Shown here: piece by piece, positions 47,301 through 60,700 of the stretch
Layout of the letters: the number at the start of each line of letters is the position of its first letter
Position numbering within the stretch: the first letter of the stretch is position 1
NCBI GenBank assembly: GCA_016584305.1
Contig: JACEEZ010012843.1
Span: 588,452 to 652,451 of the forward strand
DNA: 64,000 nt
Source: Chionoecetes opilio
Lineage: Eukaryota > Arthropoda > Malacostraca > Decapoda > Majidae
Reading direction: 5' to 3'
Translations under genes and position numbers: made by a program
The notes under the pieces: model-generated
Database searches by the model: none
What the model was told of the DNA's origin: nothing
The model's input: the letters and a program-made list of their open reading frames with translations, nothing else

Positions 47301-50300
47301 TAACTTTATCTCATTAATTAATAAAATTTAATTATCCAAAAATCTCATTATATGGACCGTGGTGGTTGGGGAAAGAGGTAGGTTGGGTGCATTTGAGTTG
47401 GTTCCTCGTACCGCATCCTGGTAACACACATGATGAATTGAAAAGTACTTTTAACAAATTTATTAATTTATTTTCATTTTATAATTTAATTTATGAGCTT
47501 ACTATTTTACTAAACAATTTCATTCATTAGTTCAATCAATTGAATAAATGGTTCACTCTAACATAATTTTTCTTATTTATTTGTATTAATATTCATTAAT
47601 CTGTGCTTAAGACTCATTTTTCATAGCTAAATAGGTATATAAAAATAGAAAAACATGGTCCGAATATAGGCATAACATATTTCTGCCTGGCTTTGACAAC
47701 CTGTACAGGTTGAGTTGGTGAGGTGTTACTCTCTGGGCCACCTGTCCTGGAATGCCCCTAAAGGTTTAGTTTTTATATATGGGAAAATTATCCTAAAACG
47801 TTTTTTCGAAAACAATTTTCAAAAAAACAACAGGACAAATTGTTAGAATAACAATGAATTATCAGATGCGCATGTCGCAAGGAAATCGGTCAAAAAATGG
47901 CTGAGAAGAAGCAATTCAAAATTTCATCAAAAACCGAAAAAATAATTTTCCTTAAATGTTTCAAATTTTTCCTTTCATCTGATCAGCTTGAAATTTTCAT
48001 GTGATAACAAGGGTACTAATATACACAACATATAAATTATTCATGACCGTAGATGCAATTTTTAATTCACGGCGGACTCTCCCCTTAAAGTAGATAACAC
48101 TATAGTCGCCAGTCACTCACCACTGCACTAATGTCGCCAGGCACAATATATTACAAATTTTAGCATCACTACAGACTTTTATGTGCCACAGAAGAGGCAT
48201 GCACAGTAGTTTATATTATGTACATCACACTACATGTCTTCAGTGACACATTAATTAAAAGGCTGTAATGATGCTAGAATTCGTAATATAGTTTATTCGT
48301 AATATTGTGCTGGAATATTAGTGCAGTGGCGAGGGACTGGCAACTATAGTGTTATCTACGGTAATGACTCGGTGGTGGACCTGATCACCTAGACGTAATG
48401 TACATACAAAGTTACGGTATTATTTTACGACAGGACCAAACTTCCCTACACAATTGGGAGCATGGTTTTTGTTTACCTTATTGTATTCTAAGAGACATTT
48501 TCTCTTTGAGCTTTCCGTCGCAAATCAATAGTTTCGGAGATATAGAACATTTTAGGTGGGAGGAGGAATACGTCTCCTTGTATACAAAATGCCTCCCTCT
48601 TCCTCTTCTTGTGACCTGCATCGCTTTTGTTTGGTATTTTATTAAACTTTTTTATTATTGGACCCAGTTAGGAGGTTAAAGGTTAGGTAAGGTTAGGTTA
48701 GGTTAGGTTAGGTTAGGTTAGGTTAGGTTAGGTAAGGTAAGGTAAGGTAAGGTTAGGTAAGGTAGCCACGGGTGCACCTCCGAAACAAAAGCGATGTAGG
48801 TCACAAGAAGAGGAAGAGGGAGGCATTTTGTAAACAAGGAGACGTATTCTTCCTCCCACCTAAAATGTTCATATCTCCGAAACTATTGATTTGCGACGGA
48901 AAGCTCAAAGAGAAAATGTCTCTTAGAATACAATAAGGTAAACAAAAACCATGCTCCCAATTGTGTAGGGAAGTTTGGTCCTATCGTAAAAAAATTCCAG
49001 TTTCAAACATTTAGGGAAAACCGAAATATATAAGGAATTTGCCTGAACTCTTGATGTATTTGTAGGGATTTAGCTAATTACTAATTTAAGGGAAGCCATA
49101 AATGAGCCGTGCTTGCCTCCCCGCTAAAGATTCGTTTTATCGCATGGGTAAAACTGATCTTTACCCATTTTGAAGTGCATTTTTTCATATTTTTGTTTTA
49201 TACGCCAGATTCTGATGGTATATGACTTTTTTTTTTAAAGAATTTTGCTCTTCTTTCTATTTTCGGTTACAATTTTGATACAGTGAGTAATTATCTTTTT
49301 CTCCTGATATTCATTTTTTCCTTCATATATATTTTTATTTTTTTTATACACCGAATTCTGATGGTATATGACTTTTTTTCAATAATTTTGCTCTTCTTTC
49401 TATTATCAGTTCAAATTTTGATACAATGAGTAATTCGTTTTTTTTCCTGATATTCTTTTTTTCCTTCATATTTTTGTTTTTTTGTTTTTATACTCCAGAT
49501 TCTGAGGGTATATGACTTTTTTTCAAGAATTTTACTCTTCTTTCTATTTTCGTTCCAATTTTGATACAGTGAATAATTAACTTTTTTCCCATTTAAGTCG
49601 TGCTAACTACCATGCTGTATCAAAATCTAAGGTTAAACGACGCTAGTTCATCAGGGATTACTTCACCGCCAGGAACAATGATGCGTCTGTCTGGATTCTG
49701 CACAAGGCTCTGGGGCGGAAGGCGGAACACGGCAAGGTGGGCGGCACAGCTCGCAGCGGTGCCTTCGGGGTCCAGGCGCGCACGGAACGCACCATCACCG
49801 TGAAGCACACACCCAGCGACCGCACCACTGTGTTTGTGGCGCCGACGCAGACCTTCAGCCACATCCATGCCAAGAGTGTAAGTCAGGCAGGGAGGCAAAG
49901 GGGGGAAGGAAGATTGCCTAAACCCCCAAATTTATTACCTATAGTCTATTTTTTTTACCGAGGCAAAAATTCCTGCCCCCTTGCTGCTTACTGACTGATA
50001 TTTGATGCCAGGAGAAGGGAATAACTTTAAGCATGAGACCTTAAGATAACATGGAATTTTTGCTTTGTTAAAAAAAATAGACTATAATGTAGTGAAAGAT
50101 TTTTGTGGTATTCATCAAAGCCGGGCACTTGCGTTACCGCTTGCATTACTGCGTTACTAATGCACTACCAAATCGGTAACGCAGTACCGCGGTAACGCAA
50201 AGATTTTCAAAGTAATGCACCACCAGTAATGCACCAAAAAAATTTAGCGTTACCACTTGCGTTATCGTAATTTTCAAAAGTTAAGAAACGAAGACGACAA

Positions 50301-51763
50301 TCGCCGAATTTGTTGCACGGCATTGTTGAGCTCTGTTCTGCAGGCGTCGCGCGTATTCATTCATAGACCACTTTGTTGGGATGTTAGGAATTTTAAGGGG
50401 GACTCTTATATTTCCGGGAACGCACATTATTAATTTTTTTTTCTCGAAAACTAATAATTTTATGGGAAACGTTCCTTTATACAAAAGTGTTTAAATAATG
50501 TGGTGTACAATGTATGTGAAAATGAAAAAGATCGAAGGAAAAAACTTGGTAAAAATGTTGGTAACGCTGGTAATGCACTTTCAATTTTGGTAACGGTAAC
50601 GCAGTAACGCGGACCGCTCTAAGGAAATTAAAATCGGTAACGCATTGACGGTAATGCACTACCTGTCCGGCAGTAATGCGCCCAGCTCTGGTATTCATGA
50701 CAGCTAATTGACTTAACACAGCTCTCAGGACCATTCTAAGAGTCTGAATGATGGTGACAAATGAGTAGACAATATATCAAAGCAAGGATGTGTAGGTAGC
50801 CTTCTCCAATGTCCATGGTTTTTATGAACTGATCTATTATATCTAGCCACAGCCACAGGTCTGAGATGTTTGGGGTGAGAGTTTAAATATTATGTTTTGA
50901 AATGGCTTCATAATACTCAATATCAAGATTACATTTATGTATTGTAACAAGAAGGAAAGACATTGCTATTATTGGGTATAGTAAGTAATATGATTTCTTA
51001 GTTTTGAGTTATGAATGAAAATCAATAAGAAAACCACTGGAAAGCAAGAGCATTTGTTAATCTCCACAAAGTTCATCTCATTTTTCTGAATAATGTAAAA
51101 GTTGTACAGAATTATGAAAATAACTATCTTACTCCTGCCTCCCATGGTATTAGGAACAAGAAAAATAGGAACTTTCAATGTGGAAAGGCAGTGCATGCAT
51201 AGGAATGAGTAGCATGATATTATATAAGGCAGAGTCAAGCCGTGTATCAGTGTATCAGTGTCCCCCCTGCTCCTCAGGTGATATCCCTGGACGTGGGTGA
51301 TGGAGGCCTGGCAGTGTCTGTGTGTGCTGAGAACAAGCTGCATGTGTGGGAGACAGGCACAGGCTTGCTCAGGGTAAGTACCTTGCATTGTGTGTGTGTA
51401 TTTACCTAGTTGTATTTACCTAGTTGTATTTACCTAGTTGTATTTACCTAGTTGTATTTACCTAGTTGTAACATACAGGAAAAGAGTTATGCTCATACTG
51501 TCCCGTCTCCAAATCTACTATTATCCAGCTTGCCTTTGAAGTCCTGAATACTTCTTGCATTAATCACTTTTGCATCAAGGTTGTTCCAGGCTTCTATGCT
51601 TCTATACGGGAAGCTGTATTTTTTTATATCCCTCTTGCATGTTGTCCTTTTCAATTTCTTCTCATGACCTCTTGTACTTCTATCGTCCCACACAAACAGA
51701 TCTTCTCTATCAATTTTTTCCAGACCCATTGATGCTCTATACACTGCTATAAAATCTCCCCTA

Positions 51764-51796
<33 letters not shown>

Positions 51797-54700
51797 TGTG
51801 TTACTCTGACCTTTTCAATACATTAACATAACCTTAACCTACATAACAGACATTCCATACTTTAAATATTACTAAAAATAACATACAACTTAATTAATAG
51901 TTGAGTTGTAGTTTTTTTTACCTCATTTCTCTCATTTGAAGACCATTTATTTGTTTATATATCTATTTATTTACTGTCATCTATTCATTCATTCAATTGT
52001 TTGCATTCCTTCAGTAGCCCCGTCGCCCATTAAAGTTGTTATTATCATTATCAGGAACCTACTGCTTATATTATCATTGTATCATTGAAGGAGGTAAGGA
52101 TTAAGAAGAAAATGATGATGATGATGAAAATAATGATGATGATGAAAATAATGAGATGACGATGATGATTAATAATAAGAAGAGAATGAAGAAAAGAAAG
52201 AAGAAAAATGGGAAAATAATAAAACAAGATAAAAAGAAAGAAAAGAACAGGCCCCCATGACCGAACCAATTATAAACAACCTGAAGAAGACTCCAGGCAG
52301 GCCATGGGAAAAAATATTGAATTCTGGATTGACGATTCTCATATCATTCTGACCATTAACCCCTTGAGACCCAGAACGTAATTTCGATTGTGATTTGTGT
52401 ACCATTAGACTATTTCTAGTGACTATAAGCAATAATTTATAGATATGACCTGTTTAGTATCCTTGTCAACTAACTAATTTGGTATATTCAGTTACTTTTC
52501 GTGATTTTATGGCTCGACAACATACAATTTTTTTATAGCAAAGGAAAGATCTGGGCGTGAAGGGGTTAATATTATCCATTACAGGGAGGTTCGGAAGATA
52601 CGAGCAGTTAGGTTCCACCTGGCATACTCGTAAAGCGAAATCTGGTATAACGAAACACAGAACTAATGGTAAAATATAGGTTTGGTTCCAGGACCATCAA
52701 TTAAAAAAAGAGAAAAAAAGAAGAAGTGTTTTTCAAGCTAAAATAAACTATAGCAAACACAACAAACAAACAGCGTCTATATTACCCACACTGTACTCCT
52801 ATTCTGTAGAAAAAGCATTCTGAAAGAGAAAATAGCACACAAAATAACAACTGCACATTAATTAAACATAAAACATGCATAACAAGCAAAAAAGACGTTG
52901 TACTGTAGGGGATCCCGCGTGATACAAAAGAGGGTAGTGTCAAACCCGTCTCTATGTAAAAGCCTGCGTCTGGGAGAGCGGGATGGACGTGACGTCATTA
53001 GCAGAGTCGGCTCCACAAGTCAGTAGGAGCCGAGCTTTCAGCGAGTGAGGATGTACGGGCGGCACGGCTCTCATTGCACCCACCTTTCACCCACTGTTAA
53101 CTCTTCGCCATTTAATATTTTACTCATAAACATTTTACATGGAGAATATCAATAGAAGCGGAATTTAATTAGCTTTCCATTGCTATATTTCGTTTACTGA
53201 TAAATGAATTAGCAGCATGCATAAATTAGCGTTAACTAAATACATAACATCATGAAATCGGGTAATTTCCTATCTAATATATGTTTATCAGTATAAAAGA
53301 TATATGTTATCTTTGGAAATGTTTGTTCTATAATATTATCAAATAAAAAACCGTAAAACACACTAAAGAAATGCCATTATGAGACTACTCAAGAAATATG
53401 CATGAACTTAAACTCTTCGCCATTTAATATTTTGCTCGAAAACATTTTACATGGAGAATATCAATAGAAGCGGAATTTAATTAGCTTTCCATTGTTATAT
53501 TTTGTTTTCTGATAAATGAATTAGAACCATACATACATTAGCGTTAACTAAATAAATAACATCATCAATCGTGAAAAATTACCCGATTTCATGATCTTTT
53601 TAGTTAGTTAATGCTAATTTATGTATGGTTCTAATTCATTTATCAGAAAACGAAATATATCAATGGAAAGCTAATTAAATTCCACTTCTATTGATATTCT
53701 CCATGTAAAATGTTTTTGAGCAAAATATTAAATGGCGAAGAATTTAAGTTCATGCATATTTCTTGAGAGTCTCATAATGGCCTTTCTTTAGTCTGTTTTA
53801 TGGTTTTTTATTTGATAATATTATAGAACAAACATTTCCGAAGATAACAATACACACAAACCTCGATTTCCCGGACCTCCATTTCCCGGATATCGGATAT
53901 GTCAGTCTCATGACTTTTTTTTTTTTTTTTTTTTTTTTTTAATACGTTGAAATGCCTGGTCCTGTTTCGTAAATTGACAAAGTTGTCCGGCGGTCCGAAC
54001 GTCTTGTCACCCCTGGTCAGTGTCCGCGCCTCCCGCCAGGTGGCAGCATGCTCAGCGGTCGTATTGTTTACATTTGGGCACACGACACTCACGGTTCACC
54101 TGCACAGCCTCCGTCAGTCCCCTGACTCCCACTGCCCCTGGTGCAGGAACATCTCTGAGATTATTGAACACTTTCTGCTGTCTCCCGCCAGGTGGCAGCA
54201 TGCTCAGCGGTCGTATTGTTTACATTTGGACACACGACACTCACGGTTCATCTGCACAGCCTTCGTTAGTCCCCTGACCCCCACTGCCCCTGGTGCAGGA
54301 ACGTCTCTTGAGACTATTGAACACTTTCTGCTGCCTCCCGCCAGGTGGCAGCATGCTCAGTGGACGTTAAAGTCCGCGGCGGGGTAGTTGATATTGGCGG
54401 TTGCCGGACAGTAAATACTAGAGTAGGATAAACGTCCGGGGGTGGGTCTCTTCCTGTTTCTATTTTTCCACTTTCCTATGACTTAAATCTTTTCAGAAGA
54501 AGAGTAACAAGACACCTCCCAAACTAAATTGCCTCACCCCTCTTTTTTATTTTATTCTCTTACTGTCTTCTTTATAGGGACTGGCAACTAAGCGGGCTTT
54601 GTGTTACCCATTTTTGTTGTGCCCTTGGCCAGTCCTTTGTGATGTAAAAAAATAAAAATATATAAATAAATAAATAAATAAAAAAATGGCATCGGACTGT

Positions 54701-57700
54701 TGCGATTCCCGGACTTTTGCGGTTCCCGGACCAGTGCTCCCCCCTATTAGTCCGGGAAAACGAGGTTTGTGTGTATATCTTTTATACTGATAAACATATA
54801 TTAGGTACGAAATTACCCGATTTCATGATGTTATGCATTTAGTTAATGCTAATTTATGCATGCTGCTAATTCATTTATCAAAAAACAAAATATAACAATG
54901 GAAAGCTAACTAAATTCCGCTTCTATTGATGTTCTCCATGTAAAATGTTTTTGAGAAAAATATTAAATGGCGAAGAGTTTAAGTTCATGCATATTTCTTG
55001 AGAGTCTCATAATAGCATTTCTTTAGTGTGTTTTACGGGTTTTTATTTGATAATATTATAGAACAAACATTTCCGAAGATAACAATATATCTTTTATACT
55101 GATAAACATATAATTAGGTAGGTAAACTTGTCATCTCGGTGGCCTCGTACAGACTCCGTCCGTGACGTCATCAATCTCAGGCGCAGGCTTTTACATACAG
55201 ACGGCTTTGGTAGTGTAGAGGTCCCAAGATTGGGGCAGCACACCTGGCTAATTACCCCTAAGGATCAGGCCGTGCCATATGCTTAATTACCCTTCAGGTC
55301 ACGCCTTGCTAGGGGTGACTTGACTGCGGTCCCAAGGTTGGAGCCGCACACCTGGCTAATTACCACTAAATGTCAGGCCGCGCCATATGCTTAATTACCC
55401 TTCAGGTCACGGCTTGCTAGGGGTGACCTGACTGGGGTCAACCAAATCCCCCTTTGTCCAGCCTGGGAGTGGTAGGGCGAGTATTTTGAACTTAATAATT
55501 TTACTCACCCCAGTTTGAATGTCGTAGCATTGGATTTTCGATCTCGTATATTGAAAACAGACCCTAATTTACACATCTCGTATCATCAGATTCTCATATA
55601 CCGAATGCTCGTATAACGGGACCTCCCTGTATAAGATGATTGAAACTTTTTGTTGTTTGAGGGACTTTACATTGTTCCATTGAGTTTTGGTATTCGCTGG
55701 AGGCAATGAGAAAGTTTATAATTCACTGAGTAACCAGAAATTTGAAACACTTTGATTCAGTAATCCAAAAAGGCATGAGAATATTTGCCAGCCTTCCTTT
55801 CTTGAAATGGTAGAAGAAGGTAGAGACACAGATAGAAGGCAGTTAGTGTGGAGTCAGGAGCTTTAAAAGGAGTCTGGATAAATTCATGGCTAGGGAAGGG
55901 AGGTGGATGTAGGTAGAGTTAAGTAACAGGAAATACCTCGTGTAGGTCTCGCTGCCTCTTGTAGCTTCCTTATTTTCTTATGTCCTTATGTTCTTATTTT
56001 CTTATGTTCTTATTTTTTTATGTCCTTATTTTCTTATGTTCTTATTTTCTTATGTTGTTATGTTCTTCCCTTGCTTCCTTACCCCAGAGGAGGCTGGAGG
56101 GCCACCTGTTTGATGCGTACAACTGCCGCCTGTTCCCCTCGGGTGTGGTGGTGCTGTCGGCCGGGGGAGACATGCAGCTGCGGGTCTGGGATGCTGTGAC
56201 GGGCCAGTGTCCCGTGGTGCTGCAGGGACACACAGCCGCTGTGCTGGACACGGCCCTGCTGGAGCGCGGCAAGAATGTCATCTCTGTCAGCAAGTGTGTT
56301 TGCACCAAGTGGTATTTACCTTGTCCTATACAGAGCCTGAGCTATTCTTATTTACCTTGTCATATACAGGGCCTGAGCTATTCTTATTTACCTTGTCATA
56401 TACAGGGCCTGAGCTATTCTTATTTACCTTGTCATATACAGAGCCTGAGCTATTCTTATTTACCTTGTCATATACAGGGCCTGAGCTATTCTTATTTACC
56501 TTGTCCTATACAGGGCCTGAGCTATTCTTATTTACCTTGTCCTATACAGGGCCTGAGCTATTCTTGTGTGGTCCTGTCTCCCTATCTACCCTCCCTGCCT
56601 CCCTAGAACCAGAAATTGATCTTGGTGTTGCATTCCATCTTGAGGGACAGCATCTTTTCCAGCCATGGTCGAGTTATATTACGGTCATTCTTTAAAGGTC
56701 GTAAATCCATGGTTGTAATATTTCTTGCTGATTTACAGGAATTACCTCGTGTAGGTCTCGCGGCCTCTTGTAGCTTCCTTATTTTCTTATGTTCTTATGT
56801 TTATCTAGATTTTTTTTTATACATTGACGCACTAGTGTTGCTACTATCATCCCTTCTACCGCATCTACTGCACATACTAGTCGTCTTACTTTCCCTTAGT
56901 TCTTACTTACACATTACATTCTTACTCTTATTACTCCTACATCTCTTACTCTTAGTCATCTCACTTTCTGCCACTCTTTAAATGACCAAACAAACTCACT
57001 TTCTGCCTCTCTTTAAATGACCAAACCACCTCGCTTTCTGCCACTCTTTAAATGACCAAACCATCTCACTTTCTGCCACTCTTTAAATGACCAAACCATC
57101 TCACTTTCTGCCACACTTTAAATGACCAAACCATCTCACTTTCTGCCACTCTTTAAATGACCAAACCATCTCACTTTCTGCCACTCTTTAAATGACCAAA
57201 CCATCTCACTTTCTGCCACTCTTTAAATGACCAAACCATCTCACTTTCTGCCACTCTTTAAATGACCAAACCATCTCACTTTCTGCCACTCTTTAAATGA
57301 CCAAACCATCTCACTTTCTGCCACTCTTTAAATGACCAAACCATCTCACTTTCGGCCACTCTTTAAATGACCAAACCATCTCACTTTCGGCCACTCTTTA
57401 AATGACCAAACCATCTCACTTTCTGCCACTCTTTAAATGACCAAACCATCTCACTTTCTGCCACTCTTTAAATGACCAAACCATCTCACTTTCTGCCACT
57501 CTTTAAATCACCAAACCATCTCACTTTCTGCCACTCTTTAAATGACCAAACCACCTCACTTTCTGCCTCTCTTTAAATGACTAAACCATCTCACTTTCTG
57601 CCACGACCAAACCATCTCACTTTCTGCCACTCTTTAAATGACCAAACAAACTCACTTTCTGCCACTCTTTAAATCACCAAACCATCTCACTTTCTGCCAC

Positions 57701-60700
57701 TCTTTAAATGACCAAACAAACTCACTTTCTGCCACTCTTTAAATGACCAAACCATCTCACTTTCTGCCACTCTTTAAATGACCAAACCATCTCACTTTCT
57801 GCCACTCTTTAAATGACCAAACAAACTCACTTTCTGCCACTCTTTAAATGACCAAACCATCTCACTTTCTGCCACTCTTTAAATGACCAAACCATCTCAC
57901 TTTCTGCCACTCTTTAAATGACCAAACCACCTCACTTTCTGCCACTCTTTAAATGACCAAACCACCTCACTTTCTGCCACTCTTTAAATGACTAAACCAT
58001 CTCACTTTCTGCCACTCTTTAAATGACCAAACCATCTCACTTTCTGCCACTCTTTAAATGACTAAACCATCTCACTTTCTGCCACTCTTTAAATCACCAA
58101 ACCACCTCACTTTCTGCCACTCTTTAAATGACCAAACCATCTCACTTTCTGCCACTCTTTAAATGACCAAACCATCTCACTTTCTGCCTCTCTTTAAATG
58201 ACTAAACCATCTCACTTTCTGCCACGACCAAACCACCTCACTTTCTGCCACTCTTTAAATGACCAAACCATCTCACTTCTGCCACTCTTTAAATGACCAA
58301 ACCATCTCACTTTCTGCCACTCTTTAAATGACCAAACCATCTCACTTTCTGCCACTCTTTAAATGACCAAACCACCTCACTTTCTGCCACTCTTTAAATG
58401 ACCAAACCATCTCACTTTCTGCCACTCTTTAAATGACCAAACCATCTCACTTTCTGCCACTCTTTAAATGACCAAACCATCTCACTTTCTGCCACTCTTT
58501 AAATGACCAAACCATCTCACTTTCTGCCACTCTTTAAATGACCAAACCATCTCACTTTCTGCCACTCTTTAAATGACCAAACCATCTCACTTTCTGCCAC
58601 TCTTTAAATGACCAAACCATCTCACTTTCTGCCACTCTTTAAATGACCAAACCATCTCACTTTCTGCCACTCTTTAAATGACCAAACCATCTCACTTTCT
58701 GCCACTCTTTAAATGACCAAGCCATCTCACTTTCTGCCTCTCTTTAAATGACCAAACCATCTCACTTTCTGCCACTCTTTAAATGACCAAACCATCTCAC
58801 TTTCTGCCACTCTTTAAATGACCAAACCATCTCACTTTCTGCCACTCTTTAAATGACCAAACCATCTCACTTTCTGCCACTCTTTAAATGACCAAACCAT
58901 CTCACTTTCTGCCACTCTTTAAATGACCAAACCATCTCACTTTCTGCCACTCTTTAAATGACCAAACCATCTCACTTTCTGCCACTCTTTAAATGACCAA
59001 ACCATCTCACTTTCTGCCCCTCTTTAAATGACCAAACCATCTCACTTTCGGCCACTCTTTAAATGACCAAACAAACTCTGTGCTGCACTTCACCCTTTCA
59101 ACCAATTTTGTTGTTATTGACAAGTCAGTTCGGACAGTTTAAATCCGAAGAGATAAGTTTTCCCACCATGCACAGCTGATCAGAAAAGTATACAGCTCTC
59201 TCTTTCTCTAACACTGTCACAGGATTTCACAGATAGATAGATAGATATTTTATTGACCACAGCATACACTTTCTATAATCATAATAAACACGATATATGG
59301 TCCAACAAATTATGGTATCAATTATTGAGCCTATGTTTACGGTCAAACTAAATTATAAGCAAGTACAGTAAAACCTCTCGTATTCGGACCTCCTCCTCCT
59401 CCTCTTTTAGGTCGAAATTTCCTAGCTATATAATTTATATACACCTAGAATTTTTTTTTTTTTTATTTTTTTTTATTTTTTTTTATATATTGGTCGAACT
59501 TTCCTAGCTATGTAATTTATATACACGTAAGATTTTTTTTTATTATTTTTTATATAACATATCCCCCCCTTATTCGGATCCTTGCATTACTCGGACCACT
59601 CCTTGGCCCAATTAGTCCGAATATGAGAGGTTTTACTGTAGTTCATACATTAATTTGCCGTATACAAAAAAAAACCAGTTTCCCCCCAGAGACGACGAGA
59701 AGTATACACCTCTCTCTCTTTCTCTGTCACTAACACTGCCACAGGATTTCACACACTGTTTCCCCCCCAGAGACGGCAGTGCCCGGCTGTGGAATTGTGG
59801 TGCGGCAGCGTGCGTGGCGGTGCTGCTGTCCAATGCGTCTATCTTGAACTGTTGTGCCGTTACTGATGTCACCGGGAGGATAGACCTGCCGCCGCCACCA
59901 GAGCCCCCCGGTAAGACCTCCACACGCGGGGTCTCTCTTTCTTTCTCATTTGTGTGTGTATTTATCTAATTGTCAGTGTATGAGTCAGCTATTCACTCAA
60001 TCAGTCTGTATTATTTATCAGTCTTTATTTACTTATCAGTCTATTATTTATATATCTTATCTTTATTATTTAGTATTTGTCAGTCAGTACATGAATCAGT
60101 AAGGCCGTGGATGTGTTCAGGTGATCTGGAGCACGACACATCGGGCAAAGTGTTGTTGGCCGGGGCCGACGACGGGCTGGTGCACCTGGTGAGTGTGGCC
60201 GCCCGGGAGCTGCTGGCGGCCCTGGCCCTCGGCGCCCCTGTGCTGGCCGCCTGCTGGGTCACCCCTACCCTGGCCGTGGCGGGCCTGGCTGACGGCCGCC
60301 TGGAGGTGGTGGACGTGGAGGTGAGACTCATGTGTTACTGGTAAGGGGCATCATGGCTCCAGGGCCGAGGGACAGCATGATTGAATTATACAAGCCTTTG
60401 ATACACAAGAATCTATTAACTCCTTGAGACCCAGAACGTCATTTCCATTGTAATTTGGGTGCCATTAGACAATTTTTAGTGAATATAAGCAATATTTTAT
60501 AGATATGACCTGTTTAGTATGTGTCACTTAGTCCACTAGTTAATTTGGTAAAAGTAGGTCAATTTTCGTAATTTTATGGTTAACAACAGACTATTTTATA
60601 TAGCAAAGGAAAGACCTGGGTGTGAAGGGGTTAATTTAATAAGAGAGTCATGAATCTCCACCCTTTCTGTTGTATCAGCAATTTTTTCTTCAGTTTTTTA

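Larger units (their letters stand above)
44135..48084. mobile_element. About 4-kb DNA transposon, TTAA target site
   Basis: Lies in PAAF1 intron 1. The 19-bp perfect terminal inverted repeats begin GGGGAGAGTCCGCCGTGAA (44135-44153) and end with the complement (48066-48084). TTAA duplications at 44131-44134 and 48085-48088 are typical of the piggyBac and Kolobok superfamilies. It carries the ORF at 46668-47240 and, near its left end, a nested foldback (44251-45421). I do not see a complete transposase, so it may be a deletion derivative. Confidence 0.85.
52941..55209. mobile_element. Foldback element F, copy 2
   Basis: Ends CAAACCCGTCT and AGACGGCTTTG, target duplication GTAGTGT (52934-52940 and 55210-55216). 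Arms as in 35171-36517. Interrupted by the element at 53853-54773. Confidence 0.88.
52582..55629. mobile_element. Outer element of a nest, CAGGGAGGT ends, TA target
   Basis: CAGGGAGGTTC at 52582 and GACCTCCCTG ending at 55629, each flanked by TA. This is the pattern of Tigger/pogo-type (Tc1/mariner) elements. The text just inside each end (TCGTAAAGCGAAATC, TCGTATAACGGG) is typical. About 2.3 kb of its length is the inserted foldback F. Confidence 0.75.

Noticed and set aside
49620..49898. 92-codon minus-strand open frame
   Set aside because: It is the antisense shadow of PAAF1 exon 2, whose sense frame matches the family.
56957..59075. Regular 35-bp repeats resembling a CRISPR array
   Set aside because: Units are contiguous with no unique spacers, they lie in a eukaryotic intron, and no cas genes exist. 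It is a minisatellite.
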